Source of the DNA: Oscillospiraceae bacterium
GTDB lineage: Bacteria; Bacillota; Clostridia; Oscillospirales; Oscillospiraceae
Direction: 5' to 3'
Assembly: GCA_020025295.1 (NCBI GenBank)
Contig: JAHHSJ010000001.1
Location: 65,137-129,136, forward strand
Length of the DNA: 64,000 nt
Under the pieces are notes generated by a model. The model saw only the letters and a list, made by a program, of their open reading frames with translations. It searched no databases and was not told the DNA's origin. Of the stretch, positions 16,649 to 26,803 are shown one piece after another. The position numbers and the translations under genes were made by a program. The first letter of the stretch is position 1. The number at the start of each line of letters is the position of its first letter.

Positions 16649-17338
16649 ATGTCAGATCAGTTTTCCAGACTGCGGCTGCAAATCGGTGTAGAGCCGCTGG
16701 AGCGGCTGAGAAGCGCCCATGTGGCGGTGTTCGGTATCGGCGGCGTGGGCGGACATTGCGTGGAAGCGCTGGCCCGCAGCGGAATCGGGGCCATCGACCT
16801 GATTGATAACGATACCGTGAGCCTCACCAACCTGAATCGGCAGCTGATTGCCCTGCACAGCACCGTGGGCCGGGCCAAGGTGGATGTGATGGCTGAGCGC
16901 ATTGCGGACATCAATCCGGAGTGCGTGGTGCGTACTTATCAGACATTCTACCTGCCAGAAACGGCAGATCAGTTCGCCTTGGAGGAGTATGACTATGTGA
17001 TCGACTGCATCGACACGGTCACCGCCAAGCTGGACCTTGTGGAGCGGTGTCACCGGCTGGGGACGCCCATCATTTGCTCGATGGGAACTGCCAATAAACT
17101 GGACCCCACCAAGTTTGTCGTCACAGACATCAGTAAGACCTCTATGTGCCCTCTGGCACGAGTTTTACGGAAAGAACTGCGCAGCCGTGGCATCCAGCAC
17201 TTGAAGGTAGTTTACTCCACTGAGCAGGCATTAAAGCCGCATACGGAGCTGCCCTCCAGCAATTCCTTTGTGCCCGGAGCGGCGGGATTGATTCTGGCCG
17301 GGGAGGTCATTCGGAATCTGGCGGGAATCACCCTATAA
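16649..17338 (+). CDS. tcdA: tRNA threonylcarbamoyladenosine dehydratase (TcdA)
   Basis: This 229-residue E1-like (ThiF/MoeB fold) ATP-dependent enzyme converts t6A37 of tRNAs to its cyclic form. The nucleotide-binding GIGGVGGHCVEALARSG, the NLNRQ arginine finger, and CIDTVTAKL followed by CSMGTANKLDP fit TcdA/YgdL. The MoeB-type paired zinc CxxC motifs are absent, as expected for TcdA. The start is ATG at 16649 after GGGGGAGAAAG. It is monocistronic and convergent with spo0A, sharing the terminator hairpin between them. Confidence 0.9.
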   Translation: MSDQFSRLRLQIGVEPLERLRSAHVAVFGIGGVGGHCVEALARSGIGAIDLIDNDTVSLTNLNRQLIALHSTVGRAKVDVMAERIADINPECVVRTYQTFYLPETADQFALEEYDYVIDCIDTVTAKLDLVERCHRLGTPIICSMGTANKLDPTKFVVTDISKTSMCPLARVLRKELRSRGIQHLKVVYSTEQALKPHTELPSSNSFVPGAAGLILAGEVIRNLAGITL

Positions 17339-17346
17339 AAACGATA

Positions 17347-17390
17347 AAAAACAACGACCTGCGTGCGGATAAATCGCAGGTCGTTGTTTT
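17347..17390. terminator. Bidirectional terminator between tcdA and spo0A
   Basis: AAAACAACGACCTGCG / CGCAGGTCGTTGTTTT with a 12-base loop. Either strand ends in a T run. Confidence 0.85.
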
Positions 17391-17402
17391 CGTCTTGGAG
17401 GC

Positions 17403-18146
17403 TCATCGCACCTTCTGCTGAAGCTGAAGACGGTCGGCTATCATTGCAATAAATTCACTGTTGGTGGGCTTACCCTTGGCGGAGTTGACGGTGTAGCCAA
17501 AGTAACGCTGAAGCGTTTCCAAATCACCACGGTCCCATGCGACTTCGATGGCGTGACGGATGGCACGCTCGACACGGCTTGCGGTGGTGCCAAAGCGCTT
17601 TGCTACTTCGGGATACAGCACCTTGGTGACGGCGTTGATGACATCGATGTCCTCCACAGCAATGAGGATGGCCTCACGGAGGTACTGGTAGCCCTTGATG
17701 TGAGCAGGAACACCGATTTCGTGGATGATGGAAGTAATGAGAGTTTCCAGATTTTGCTGGGGAGCACCAGAGGTAAAGATGTCAGAGGTCAGCAGGCGGA
17801 TGCGCTCACAGACACTTTCCAGACGGCAAGGCTTGGTGAGGAAGAAATCCGCCCCCAGTGCAGCGGCCTGATTGACCACATTGCCACGGGTGAAACCGGA
17901 AAGGACGAGGATTGCTGGAACATGGGAGCATTCGATGGAAATCTGACTCAATAGCTGAAGTCCATCCGTGTCGTTCAAAACCAGATCGGTTACTAGCACA
18001 TCTGCAATGCCAGACTTAACAAGTTCCAGAGCTTCATCGCCACTGCTGACAGCGGCGACGACTTCCAGATCAGATTCCTTGTTAATCGCGTCAGTCAGCA
18101 GGCTGCGGAATTCTTCGTCCGCGTCTGCCAGTAAAATCGTCGTCAT
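17403..18146 (-). CDS. spo0A: Stage 0 sporulation response regulator Spo0A
   Basis: This 247-residue master regulator of sporulation entry has a receiver domain at residues 1-~120, with phospho-acceptor Asp54 (LVTD), switch Ser in LVLSGF and Lys in FLTKPC. The conserved C-terminal DNA-binding domain includes SIIHEIGVPAHIKGYQYLREAI and GKPTNSEFIAMIADRLQLQ. The acidic pocket reads ADAD rather than the usual ADDN, so one of the two Mg2+-binding aspartates appears shifted or lost. AAGGAG precedes ATG at 18146. Two 0A-box-like sites lie upstream, suggesting autoregulation. Confidence 0.96.
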   Translation of the reverse strand: MTTILLADADEEFRSLLTDAINKESDLEVVAAVSSGDEALELVKSGIADVLVTDLVLNDTDGLQLLSQISIECSHVPAILVLSGFTRGNVVNQAAALGADFFLTKPCRLESVCERIRLLTSDIFTSGAPQQNLETLITSIIHEIGVPAHIKGYQYLREAILIAVEDIDVINAVTKVLYPEVAKRFGTTASRVERAIRHAIEVAWDRGDLETLQRYFGYTVNSAKGKPTNSEFIAMIADRLQLQQKVR

Positions 18147-18285
18147 GTTTACTTGACTCCTTTTTGTGAATTTGAGCAAAAAAGTTTTAAATCTGATTTG
18201 TTCTTTGCTGTATCACTAATTTAACAGATAATACGGTATAAATCAATCTAATAAAGTCGAATTCTCAACCTTTTTGTTGACTACA

Positions 18286-18304
18286 TTCGACAAAATTCGA
18301 TAAA
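18286..18304 (-). promoter_or_regulatory. Tandem Spo0A-binding (0A) boxes upstream of spo0A
   Basis: On the minus strand TTTGTCGAA (18294-18286) is a perfect 0A box, and TTTATCGAA (18304-18296) differs by one base. They lie 10 bases apart (one helical turn), about 140 bases upstream of the spo0A start, as expected for autoregulation. A third weaker match (GTCGAA) is at 18256-18261. Confidence 0.7.
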
Positions 18305-18670
18305 AAACGCTCCAAACACAGCAAAATGCTATTTCCAAGTTTTCCGGGAAATAAAAGTTACCAAAGAAAATGAAAATCAGCAAAAGAACGATAGATTGAA
18401 ATTAAAAGGTTCTAAAAATCAAACTTTTTGCTATCATAGAATAAGAGAAGAAAATAGCACAGAAAAACCGGAAAATGCCATCGAGCAGAAGGGGTGGTTC
18501 AGGGCAAGTTTGTTATACAATCGGGGGCAGATGCGCGCTTTACAAGGAGAATTGCAATTGGGAGTATCCGGGTACAGTTGGGAGCTATTCCGACAAAATT
18601 CCAGAAAATAGAAGTTGTAAAAAACAACAAAAGAGAGGTGCTGTCAGAGAGGCAGGAAGATAAAATCTAA

Positions 18671-18893
18671 AGGGAGCGGCGGAAGAAAGTTTGCCCGCTT
18701 GCGGCTTTCCTGTGTGGCTGTGCAGATGGTCACCCTCGAATTATTGGCCCCTTAGCTGGCGGCTATACGCCGCCATCCTTCTAGGAATACAAGCGGCTGG
18801 ATTTTGCCTGAAAGTCCCTGTGTGAGGGCTGTGAGTCTGCTGAATCAGCCACAGGGGTTCGTGGAAAAAGGAGAAAACAGGTCCGGGCAAGAT
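18671..18893. ncRNA. Candidate structured non-coding RNA, 6S-RNA-like shape
   Basis: The 855 bases between spo0A and the decarboxylase genes contain no credible gene. Within them, the ends of a ~200-base stretch pair as a long closing stem: CTTGC (18698) with GCAAG (18887-18891), and CCTGT (18709) with ACAGG (18877-18881). An open central region and two internal hairpins follow: TGGCGGC/GCCGCCA at 18757-18775, and CCCTGT+GGCTG/CAGCC+ACAGGG at 18816-18856. The size and long interrupted rod with central bubble resemble 6S RNA, but I cannot confirm family or strand. A possible -10 (GATAAAAT) lies at 18659-18666 on the plus strand. Confidence 0.4.
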
Positions 18894-18937
18894 AAAAGAA
18901 AATCACCCATACCGGCAGACGCGGCATGGGTGATGGA

Positions 18938-18975
18938 ATAAAAAAAGGATGCTGATGCAAACATCAGCATCCTTT
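18938..18975 (-). terminator. Terminator of the Na+ decarboxylase operon
   Basis: Minus-strand hairpin AAAGGATGCTGATG / CATCAGCATCCTTT followed by a run of seven T. A second hairpin (ATCACCCAT/ATGGGTGAT, 18902-18934) with a T-rich tail lies just beyond. Confidence 0.85.
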
Positions 18976-19001
18976 CAAATTGGGTTTTGTGTAATACCGA
19001 A

Positions 19002-20264
19002 TTAGCCAAACAGAGCCATCAGAACACCAGCAGCGATGGCGCTGCCGATAACGCCGGCCACGTTGGGGCCCATAGCGTGCATCAGCAGGAAGTTGCTGGG
19101 GTTGGCCTTCTGACCTTCCACCTGAGAAACACGGGCAGCCATAGGCACGGCGGAAACGCCGGCGGAGCCGATCAGGGGGTTGATCTTTTCCTTCAGGAAC
19201 AGGTTCATGAACTTGGCAAGCAGCACGCCGCCGGCGGTGCCGAAGCCGAAAGCAACCACACCCATCAGCATGATGAGCAGAGTCTGAACGCTCAGGAAGG
19301 TCTTGGCGGTAGCGGTGCAGCCGACAGACAGACCCAGGAAGATGGTGACGATGTTCATCAGCTCGTTCTGGGCGGTCTTGCTCAGGCGATCCACCACGCC
19401 GGTCTCACGGAACAGGACGCCCAGCATCAGGCAGGCCACCAGGGGAGCTGCGGAGGGCACCAGCAGGGAGACGAAAATGGTGATTACGATGGGGAAGAGG
19501 ATCTTCTCGGTACGGCTCACCTGACGCAGAGGCTTCATGACGATCTCACGCTCAGCCTTGGTGGTCAGTGCACGCATGATGGGGGGCTGGATCACGGGAA
19601 CCAGAGCCATGTAGGAGTAAGCGGCAACGGCGATGGGGCCGAGCAGCTCGGGAGCCAGACGAGTGGTGACGAAGATGGCGGTAGGACCGTCAGCACCACC
19701 GATGATACCGATGGAACCGGCCTGAGCGTCGGTGAAGAAACCGGACAGGCGGCAGCCGGCGAAGGTCATGAAGATGCCCAGCTGAGCAGCAGCGCCCAGC
19801 AGCAGGCTCTTGGGGTTAGCGATCAGGGGACCGAAGTCGGTCATGCAGCCAACGCCCAGGAAGATCAAGCAGGGATAGATGCCCAGCTTAACGCCCAGAT
19901 ACAGGTAGTCGATCAGGCCGGGAGCGATGGACTTGCCGACCAAAGCGCTGAAGCTGGCCTGCAGTTCGGGGGTGATGCCTTCCAGAGAGTTGACAAACTC
20001 CTGGGTGACCGGCGCACCGCCGAAGAGATCCCAGTGGACATGGCCGCCGGCGAACAGGATTTCGTTGAACATTCCTGCGCCGGGCAGGTTGGTGATCAAC
20101 ATACCGAAAGCAATGGGGAGCAGCAGCAGAGGCTCGAACTTCTTAACGATAGCCAGATACATCAGGACGCAGGAAATCGCCATCATGACGAGGCATTTCC
20201 AGTTGCCGTCCTGAGCAAACTGGGAGAAGCCGGTCTGCTGCAGGAAATTAGCAATAGCAGTCAT
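19002..20264 (-). CDS. Sodium-translocating decarboxylase, beta subunit
   Basis: This 420-residue, highly hydrophobic membrane subunit of the biotin-dependent Na+-pumping decarboxylases (oxaloacetate, glutaconyl-CoA or methylmalonyl-CoA type) decarboxylates carboxybiotin and exports Na+. The signature GIIGGADGPT contains Asp192, equivalent to the essential sodium-site aspartate of the family, and VGCMTDFGPLIANP is also conserved. GGAGGG precedes the start. It is the last gene of an operon after the small subunit and biotin carrier. The alpha (carboxyltransferase) subunit, which fixes the substrate, is not in the window. Glutaconyl-CoA decarboxylase is plausible for this group but unproven. 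Confidence 0.93.
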   Translation of the reverse strand: MTAIANFLQQTGFSQFAQDGNWKCLVMMAISCVLMYLAIVKKFEPLLLLPIAFGMLITNLPGAGMFNEILFAGGHVHWDLFGGAPVTQEFVNSLEGITPELQASFSALVGKSIAPGLIDYLYLGVKLGIYPCLIFLGVGCMTDFGPLIANPKSLLLGAAAQLGIFMTFAGCRLSGFFTDAQAGSIGIIGGADGPTAIFVTTRLAPELLGPIAVAAYSYMALVPVIQPPIMRALTTKAEREIVMKPLRQVSRTEKILFPIVITIFVSLLVPSAAPLVACLMLGVLFRETGVVDRLSKTAQNELMNIVTIFLGLSVGCTATAKTFLSVQTLLIMLMGVVAFGFGTAGGVLLAKFMNLFLKEKINPLIGSAGVSAVPMAARVSQVEGQKANPSNFLLMHAMGPNVAGVIGSAIAAGVLMALFG

Positions 20265-20283
20265 GAAAATCCCTCCGATCCAA

Positions 20284-20634
20284 TTACTGGATCACGCACA
20301 GCAGGGTGCCGGGTTCCACAGAGGCGCCCTTGGCAGCGCCGACGGAAGCGACGGTGCCGTCGCAGGGAGCGAGAACTTCGTTCTCCATCTTCATAGCTTC
20401 CAGAACGAAGAGCAGGTCACCCTTCTTGACGGACTGGCCGTTGGAAACATTGACGCTCAGCACGGTGCCGGGCAGGGGGGAAGCAACCTGAGTGCCACCA
20501 GCGGGAGCGGCAGCGGCGGGAGCAGCAGGAGCAGGAGCTGCAGCAGGAGCAGGAGCAGCGGCGGGAGTCACATCAGTCTCCAGAGTGACTTCGTAAACGG
20601 AGCCGTTAACGGTAACTTTGTAATGCTTGGTCAT
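20284..20634 (-). CDS. Biotin carboxyl carrier subunit of the Na+ decarboxylase
   Basis: This 116-residue protein has three parts. Residues 1-23 form a short N-terminal segment, an Ala/Pro-rich flexible linker spans ~24-46, and a biotinyl domain carries EAMKMEN with Lys82 as the biotinylation site. It carries CO2 from the alpha subunit to the membrane beta subunit. It lies 19 bases upstream of the beta gene and ~20 bases downstream of the small subunit gene. The start ATG at 20634 is preceded by GGAGAG. Confidence 0.93.
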   Translation of the reverse strand: MTKHYKVTVNGSVYEVTLETDVTPAAAPAPAAAPAPAAPAAAAPAGGTQVASPLPGTVLSVNVSNGQSVKKGDLLFVLEAMKMENEVLAPCDGTVASVGAAKGASVEPGTLLCVIQ

Positions 20635-20654
20635 GTTTGTTCTCTCCAATCTCT

Positions 20655-20930
20655 TTACACTTTTTTGATGGCGGTAATCCTGACATTGCTGAAGCTGACG
20701 CCCAGATCTTCTGCAATGGCAGCGGTAATGGCAGCCATGAGCTGAGGATCCTGCTGGGGAGCAGCAGCGACAGGTGCAGGTGCGGCAGCAGCGGTAGCTG
20801 CGGGCACATCTGCCTTCTTTTCCATTGCACGCACGATGGTGCTCATCAGGGTGGCCAGCAGCACGATCGTAATCAGGCTGAGGAACACGGTGATGATACC
20901 AAAGGCGCAAACGAAGGGAATACTGTACAT
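20655..20930 (-). CDS. Small (OadG/gamma-type) subunit of the Na+ decarboxylase
   Basis: This 91-residue protein has one N-terminal membrane segment (IPFVCAFGIITVFLSLITIVLL), an Ala/Pro-rich linker and a C-terminal segment DPQLMAAITAAIAEDLG. That layout is typical of OadG/GcdD-type subunits that anchor and assemble the decarboxylase complex. ATG at 20930 follows AGGAGGT. It is the first gene of the three-gene operon small subunit-biotin carrier-beta. Upstream lies the aconitase-like gene on the same strand, behind its own terminator. Confidence 0.82.
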   Translation of the reverse strand: MYSIPFVCAFGIITVFLSLITIVLLATLMSTIVRAMEKKADVPAATAAAAPAPVAAAPQQDPQLMAAITAAIAEDLGVSFSNVRITAIKKV

Positions 20931-21075
20931 TTGCGACCTCCTTCTACTCTTATCGCCTGTTTTCCGGGGATTCGGAAAAATCGGCGTAATAGACAACAAT
21001 ACTTGGCTCGAAGGCCATACAAGCATGATTATAAACGAAAGGTTCACACAATGCAATCCAAAAAATGAACGGAAT

Positions 21076-21117
21076 TGAAGAAAAATTGCCCACCTCCTTT
21101 TGGGAGGTGGGCAATTG
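21076..21117 (-). terminator. Terminator of the aconitase-family gene
   Basis: Minus-strand hairpin AATTGCCCACCTCC / GGAGGTGGGCAATT followed by TTTTTCTTC. Confidence 0.85.
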
Positions 21118-21120
21118 CGG

Positions 21121-23364
21121 TTAGTGATTGGCGTAATAGTTGATGAGACAGCCGGACAAAATGATGTCACGCTCCTCATCGGACATACCGGGAAGCTCCA
21201 GCTGGATGGAGGATTCCACACCCTGCTGGATGAGGGTTGCTTCAAACTTTTCAGCACCGGAAGCCACGGCAGAACGGATATTTTTCAAAATAACCACATC
21301 TCCGGGCTGGATATTGCGGCTTTCCAAATCCTTTGCGATGAAGGGGAGCATACCCCAGTTCACCACATTGGAGCGGTAGCGCTTGGTGGCGTATTCCAGA
21401 GCAATGTTGGCGCAGCCGCCCAGCACACGCTGGCAGGATGCGGCCTGCTCACGGGCGGAGCCGTCACCGGGACGAAGCGCCATGACCAGAGAGCCGAGAC
21501 CGGTGGTTGCCGGATCGAAGCCATGAAGAGCCTCAGTGACGGCCTCATCCACATCGCCGCTGCGGCGCTTCAGCTCCAGTGCCTTGATCTCCTTGGCTCT
21601 GCCCACATAGGCCGGGTCCTTGCGGCTGAGGGTAAACTCGGCCAGACCCAGGGGGTTGGAGCGGTAGGAGGAGGTTTCACCGGAGGGAATCAGCTCGTCG
21701 GTGGTGGTCACGCTGTCGTAGATGGCGGAGCAGGCGGTCAGCACCAGATTTTCCGGCAGAGCGACCTGTTCGGGCCAGTCGGCGATGTTGGGACCGAACA
21801 CCAATTCCTCCTCGGGATGGGGCTGGCCCACACCACGGTAAACCCGGCTGCGGTAAGCGGCATCGTCGTAAGAGTACAGCTCGTCGGGACGATCCTCGGG
21901 AATGAACTCCAAATCCGTGGCGGCGGTCAGTTTGCCGCCGTTTTTGGCGGTGGCGGCAATGCTTCGGGCATCCATCAGAGCCACATAGGCAATCTGACCG
22001 TTGCCGGGCTTGCTGCCCTCACGGTTGGGGAAGTTACGGGTGGAGTGGCGGATGGAGAAGCCGCCGTTGGCAGGCACATCACCGGCGCCGAAGCAGGGAC
22101 CGCAGAAGCAGCTGCGGATGGTGGCGCCGCAGGCGGTGAGGTCGGAAAGCTGACCGCCGTTGGCCAGTTCCATGAAGGTGGGCTGGCTGGCAGGATAGAC
22201 AGACAAGCCAAACGCCATGCCGCCGATGCTTTCGCCCTTGAGGATTTCAGCGGTGCGCATCAGGTTCTGCCAAGTGCCGCCGGAGCAGCCGGCGATGACG
22301 GCCTGATCCACATAGAATTCGCCGTCCTTCAGCTTGCTGGTCAGAGGAGGCGGCAGCTGCTTGAGAGCAAACTGCTTCTGAGCGGCCTCATCCACCTGAC
22401 GGAGCAGCTCTTCGGCGTTTTCCTTGAACTCCCGGATGGTGTAAGCGTTGGAGGGGTGGAAGGGGAGTGCAATCATAGGCTCCACTTCATCCAGAGCAAT
22501 TTCAATGAGGTCATCGTAGTAAGCGCCGGCCTCGGGAGCCATGGAATGATACTCCTCGCCGCGGCCCAGCGTTTCCAGACAGACCCGGGTGGTGTCGTCG
22601 GTGGCCCAGAGGGAGCTGAGGCAGGCGGTTTCGGTGGTCATGACATCAATGCCGCAGCGGTAGTCCATCGCAAGGTTGGCAACGCCGGGGCCGAAGAATT
22701 CCAGAACGGCATTTTTTACCGTGCCGGGCTTGAACACCGTACGGATCAGATCCAGAGCCACATCCTGAGGGCCCACGCCGGGACGGGGCTTGCCGGTGAG
22801 GTAGACGGCGATCACACGGGGGTAGACAATATCGTAAGTCCGCTGCAGCAGCTGCTTGACCAGCTCCGGGCCGCCCTCACCAAAGGCCATGGTGCCGAAG
22901 GCGCCGTAGCGGGTGTGGGAATCCGAGCCCAGAATCATTTTGCCGCAGCCGGCATAGCGTTCTCTCATGTAGGAGTGAATCACGGCCTGATGTGCCGGGA
23001 CAAATTCGCCGCCGTACTTCTTGGCGGCAGACAGACCGAACACATGGTCGTCCTCGTTGATGGTGCCGCCCACTGCGCAGAGGGAGTTGTGGCAGTTGGT
23101 CAGCACATAGGGGAGGGGGAACTGCTTCAGACCGGAGGCGCGTGCGGTCTGAATGATGCCCACATAGGTGATGTCATGGCTGGCCATGGCATCCATCTTC
23201 AGCTGCAAATGCTCCGTGTCACCGCTGACATTGTGGGCGGAAAGCACCCCGTAAGCCATGGTATGCGTGCGTCTCGCATCCCGGTCAGTGGGAGCAGCAG
23301 GACGGAAGGTGCTGCCGTCATAGAGAACAGCGTGGTTGGAAACTTGAATCATAGTCTGCACCAT
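21121..23364 (-). CDS. Aconitase-family hydratase (YbhJ-like)
   Basis: This 747-residue homolog of aconitase is closer to the E. coli YbhJ group than to TCA-cycle aconitase. Visible marks are LGSDSHTRYGAFGTMAFGEGG, the cluster-binding CFCGPC after CGATIRS, and the active-site-like STRNFPNREGS (where aconitase has SNRNFEGR). These support a [4Fe-4S] hydro-lyase acting on a carboxylic acid whose identity I cannot tell. The start at 23364 has GAAGGA close upstream; an ATG at 23352 is an alternative. It has its own promoter and terminator and is adjacent to the decarboxylase operon, so both may act on related organic acids. Confidence 0.8.
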   Translation of the reverse strand: MVQTMIQVSNHAVLYDGSTFRPAAPTDRDARRTHTMAYGVLSAHNVSGDTEHLQLKMDAMASHDITYVGIIQTARASGLKQFPLPYVLTNCHNSLCAVGGTINEDDHVFGLSAAKKYGGEFVPAHQAVIHSYMRERYAGCGKMILGSDSHTRYGAFGTMAFGEGGPELVKQLLQRTYDIVYPRVIAVYLTGKPRPGVGPQDVALDLIRTVFKPGTVKNAVLEFFGPGVANLAMDYRCGIDVMTTETACLSSLWATDDTTRVCLETLGRGEEYHSMAPEAGAYYDDLIEIALDEVEPMIALPFHPSNAYTIREFKENAEELLRQVDEAAQKQFALKQLPPPLTSKLKDGEFYVDQAVIAGCSGGTWQNLMRTAEILKGESIGGMAFGLSVYPASQPTFMELANGGQLSDLTACGATIRSCFCGPCFGAGDVPANGGFSIRHSTRNFPNREGSKPGNGQIAYVALMDARSIAATAKNGGKLTAATDLEFIPEDRPDELYSYDDAAYRSRVYRGVGQPHPEEELVFGPNIADWPEQVALPENLVLTACSAIYDSVTTTDELIPSGETSSYRSNPLGLAEFTLSRKDPAYVGRAKEIKALELKRRSGDVDEAVTEALHGFDPATTGLGSLVMALRPGDGSAREQAASCQRVLGGCANIALEYATKRYRSNVVNWGMLPFIAKDLESRNIQPGDVVILKNIRSAVASGAEKFEATLIQQGVESSIQLELPGMSDEERDIILSGCLINYYANH

Positions 23365-23397
23365 CTTTCCTTCTTGGATTTGTTTTTAGAGTATCCT

Positions 23398-23426
23398 ATT
23401 CTATCATTTTTTGACGGTCTGCACAA
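23398..23426 (-). promoter_or_regulatory. Promoter of the aconitase-family gene
   Basis: Minus strand TTGTGC (23426-23421), 17 bases, TAGAAT (23403-23398). Confidence 0.6.
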
Positions 23427-23446
23427 GGAAAACCCGGAATCATAAG

Positions 23447-23484
23447 AGAAAAAAACACCCTGCGGCATGGCTGCCGCAGGGTGT
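23447..23484 (-). terminator. hppA terminator
   Basis: Minus-strand hairpin ACACCCTGCGGCA / TGCCGCAGGGTGT followed by seven T. Confidence 0.88.
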
Positions 23485-23498
23485 GGAACGAAACTGAA

Positions 23499-25619
<2,121 letters not shown>

Positions 25620-25697
25620 GAACACATCTCCTTTTTTCTTACGAGAAAAACAAGCCAAAAAAGGGAGCCGGAACGCGACCCCCACTTGTTTGTACTC

Positions 25698-25726
25698 ATT
25701 GTAGCAAGCCTAAAACGGGATTGCAA
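25698..25726 (-). promoter_or_regulatory. Promoter of hppA
   Basis: Minus strand TTGCAA (25726-25721), 17 bases, TACAAT (25703-25698), about 80 bases before the start. Confidence 0.75.
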
Positions 25727-25787
25727 GCACAAAATAGAAAAACTTTCATAAATGTTCTTGGATTAGTTGGCCTATATTTGTGCGTAG

Positions 25788-25817
25788 TTGAAATAAGCCG
25801 AAAAATAGTGTTATAAT
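25788..25817 (+). promoter_or_regulatory. Promoter of the nucleoside phosphorylase gene
   Basis: TTGAAA (25788-25793), 18 bases, TATAAT (25812-25817). Confidence 0.7.
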
Positions 25818-25873
25818 AAGCCCAAATAAACTAGGAAACCGAACTTATTTCATCGGTCGAAAGGAGCATTTTT

Positions 25874-26668
25874 ATGGATATGACCAAGCGTGAACTCCAA
25901 TATCACATCGGATTAGGCCCGGGAGACGCTGGAAAGTACTGTATTGTGCCGGGAGACCCGGGCAGATGCGCCTCCATTGCGGCTTATTTTGATGACGGAG
26001 CCTTCCTGCATTCTAATCGGGAGTATACCACATGGGTGGGTACTTTGGAAGGGGAAAAGGTCAGCGTGGTGAGTACCGGCATTGGCGGACCCTCCGCCTC
26101 CATCGCCATGGAGGAGCTGGCGCAGATCGGCGTACATACCTTCCTCCGGGTGGGCACCTGCGGCGGAATTCGGCTGGATGTGGAGAGCGGCGATGTGGTG
26201 GTAGCCACCGGAGCGGTGCGGATGGAAGGCACCAGCCGGGAGTATGCTCCCATCGAGTTCCCGGCGGTGGCAGATTTTGAGGTAACCAACGCCTTGGTGG
26301 AAAGCGCCCGGGCGCTGGGCAAGTCCTGCAAGGTGGGCGTGGTCCAGTGTAAGGACTCCTTCTACGGACAGCATTCCCCGGCCCGGATGCCGGTGAGCTA
26401 TGAGCTGGAGGCCAAATGGGAGGCATGGAAACGGCTGGGCGTGCTGGCCAGCGAGATGGAGAGTGCGGCGCTGTTCACCGTAGCGGCGGCTTTGGGTGTC
26501 CGCTGCGGCAGCTGCTTCCATGTGATCTGGAATCAGGAGCGGGAAAAGGCCGGCCTTGGTCAGACCGAGGATACGGATACCGATTCCGCCGTCCGGGTGA
26601 CGGTGGAGGCCCTCCGCAAGCTGATTTTGGCCGACCGGGCAAAGAAAGCCTCCTCTGTGGAAAAATAA
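25874..26668 (+). CDS. Nucleoside phosphorylase, uridine phosphorylase type
   Basis: This 264-residue member of the PNP/UDP family splits a ribonucleoside with phosphate into a base and ribose-1-phosphate. Conserved features are VPGDPGRC near the N-terminus, STGIGGPSASIAMEEL, RVGTCGGI, QCKDSFYGQH and the ribose-binding EMESAALF. The combination of the QCKDSFYGQH segment with EMESAA points to uridine rather than purine specificity. GAAAGGAG precedes the start. It forms a single-gene unit with its own promoter and terminator and would fit pyrimidine salvage with the uracil permease at the left edge. Confidence 0.88.
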   Translation: MDMTKRELQYHIGLGPGDAGKYCIVPGDPGRCASIAAYFDDGAFLHSNREYTTWVGTLEGEKVSVVSTGIGGPSASIAMEELAQIGVHTFLRVGTCGGIRLDVESGDVVVATGAVRMEGTSREYAPIEFPAVADFEVTNALVESARALGKSCKVGVVQCKDSFYGQHSPARMPVSYELEAKWEAWKRLGVLASEMESAALFTVAAALGVRCGSCFHVIWNQEREKAGLGQTEDTDTDSAVRVTVEALRKLILADRAKKASSVEK

Positions 26669-26725
26669 ACGAGCAAAAGCCATAGGCTATGTGTATGCAG
26701 ACCGAGTCTCATTTTGTGTAAGCAT

Positions 26726-26762
26726 AAAGAAGCGGCACCCTACGGGGTGCCGCTTCTTTGCG
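26726..26762. terminator. Terminator after the phosphorylase, usable from both sides
   Basis: AAAGAAGCGGCACCC / GGGTGCCGCTTCTTT with TACG loop, between convergent genes. Confidence 0.85.
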
Positions 26763-26803
26763 TGATAAAGTCAGCATAGCCGGGACGAATCTGCGGCCCG
26801 GGG

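Noticed and set aside
18396..18663. Two short overlapping frames (62 and 71 codons) in the spo0A-decarboxylase gap.
   Set aside because: No ribosome sites and low-complexity, A-rich codon use unlike neighbouring genes; treated as non-coding.
18700..18890. Cobalamin, T-box or c-di-GMP riboswitch in the structured region.
   Set aside because: None of the conserved core sequences of those classes could be found on either strand, so only a generic structured-RNA call is made.
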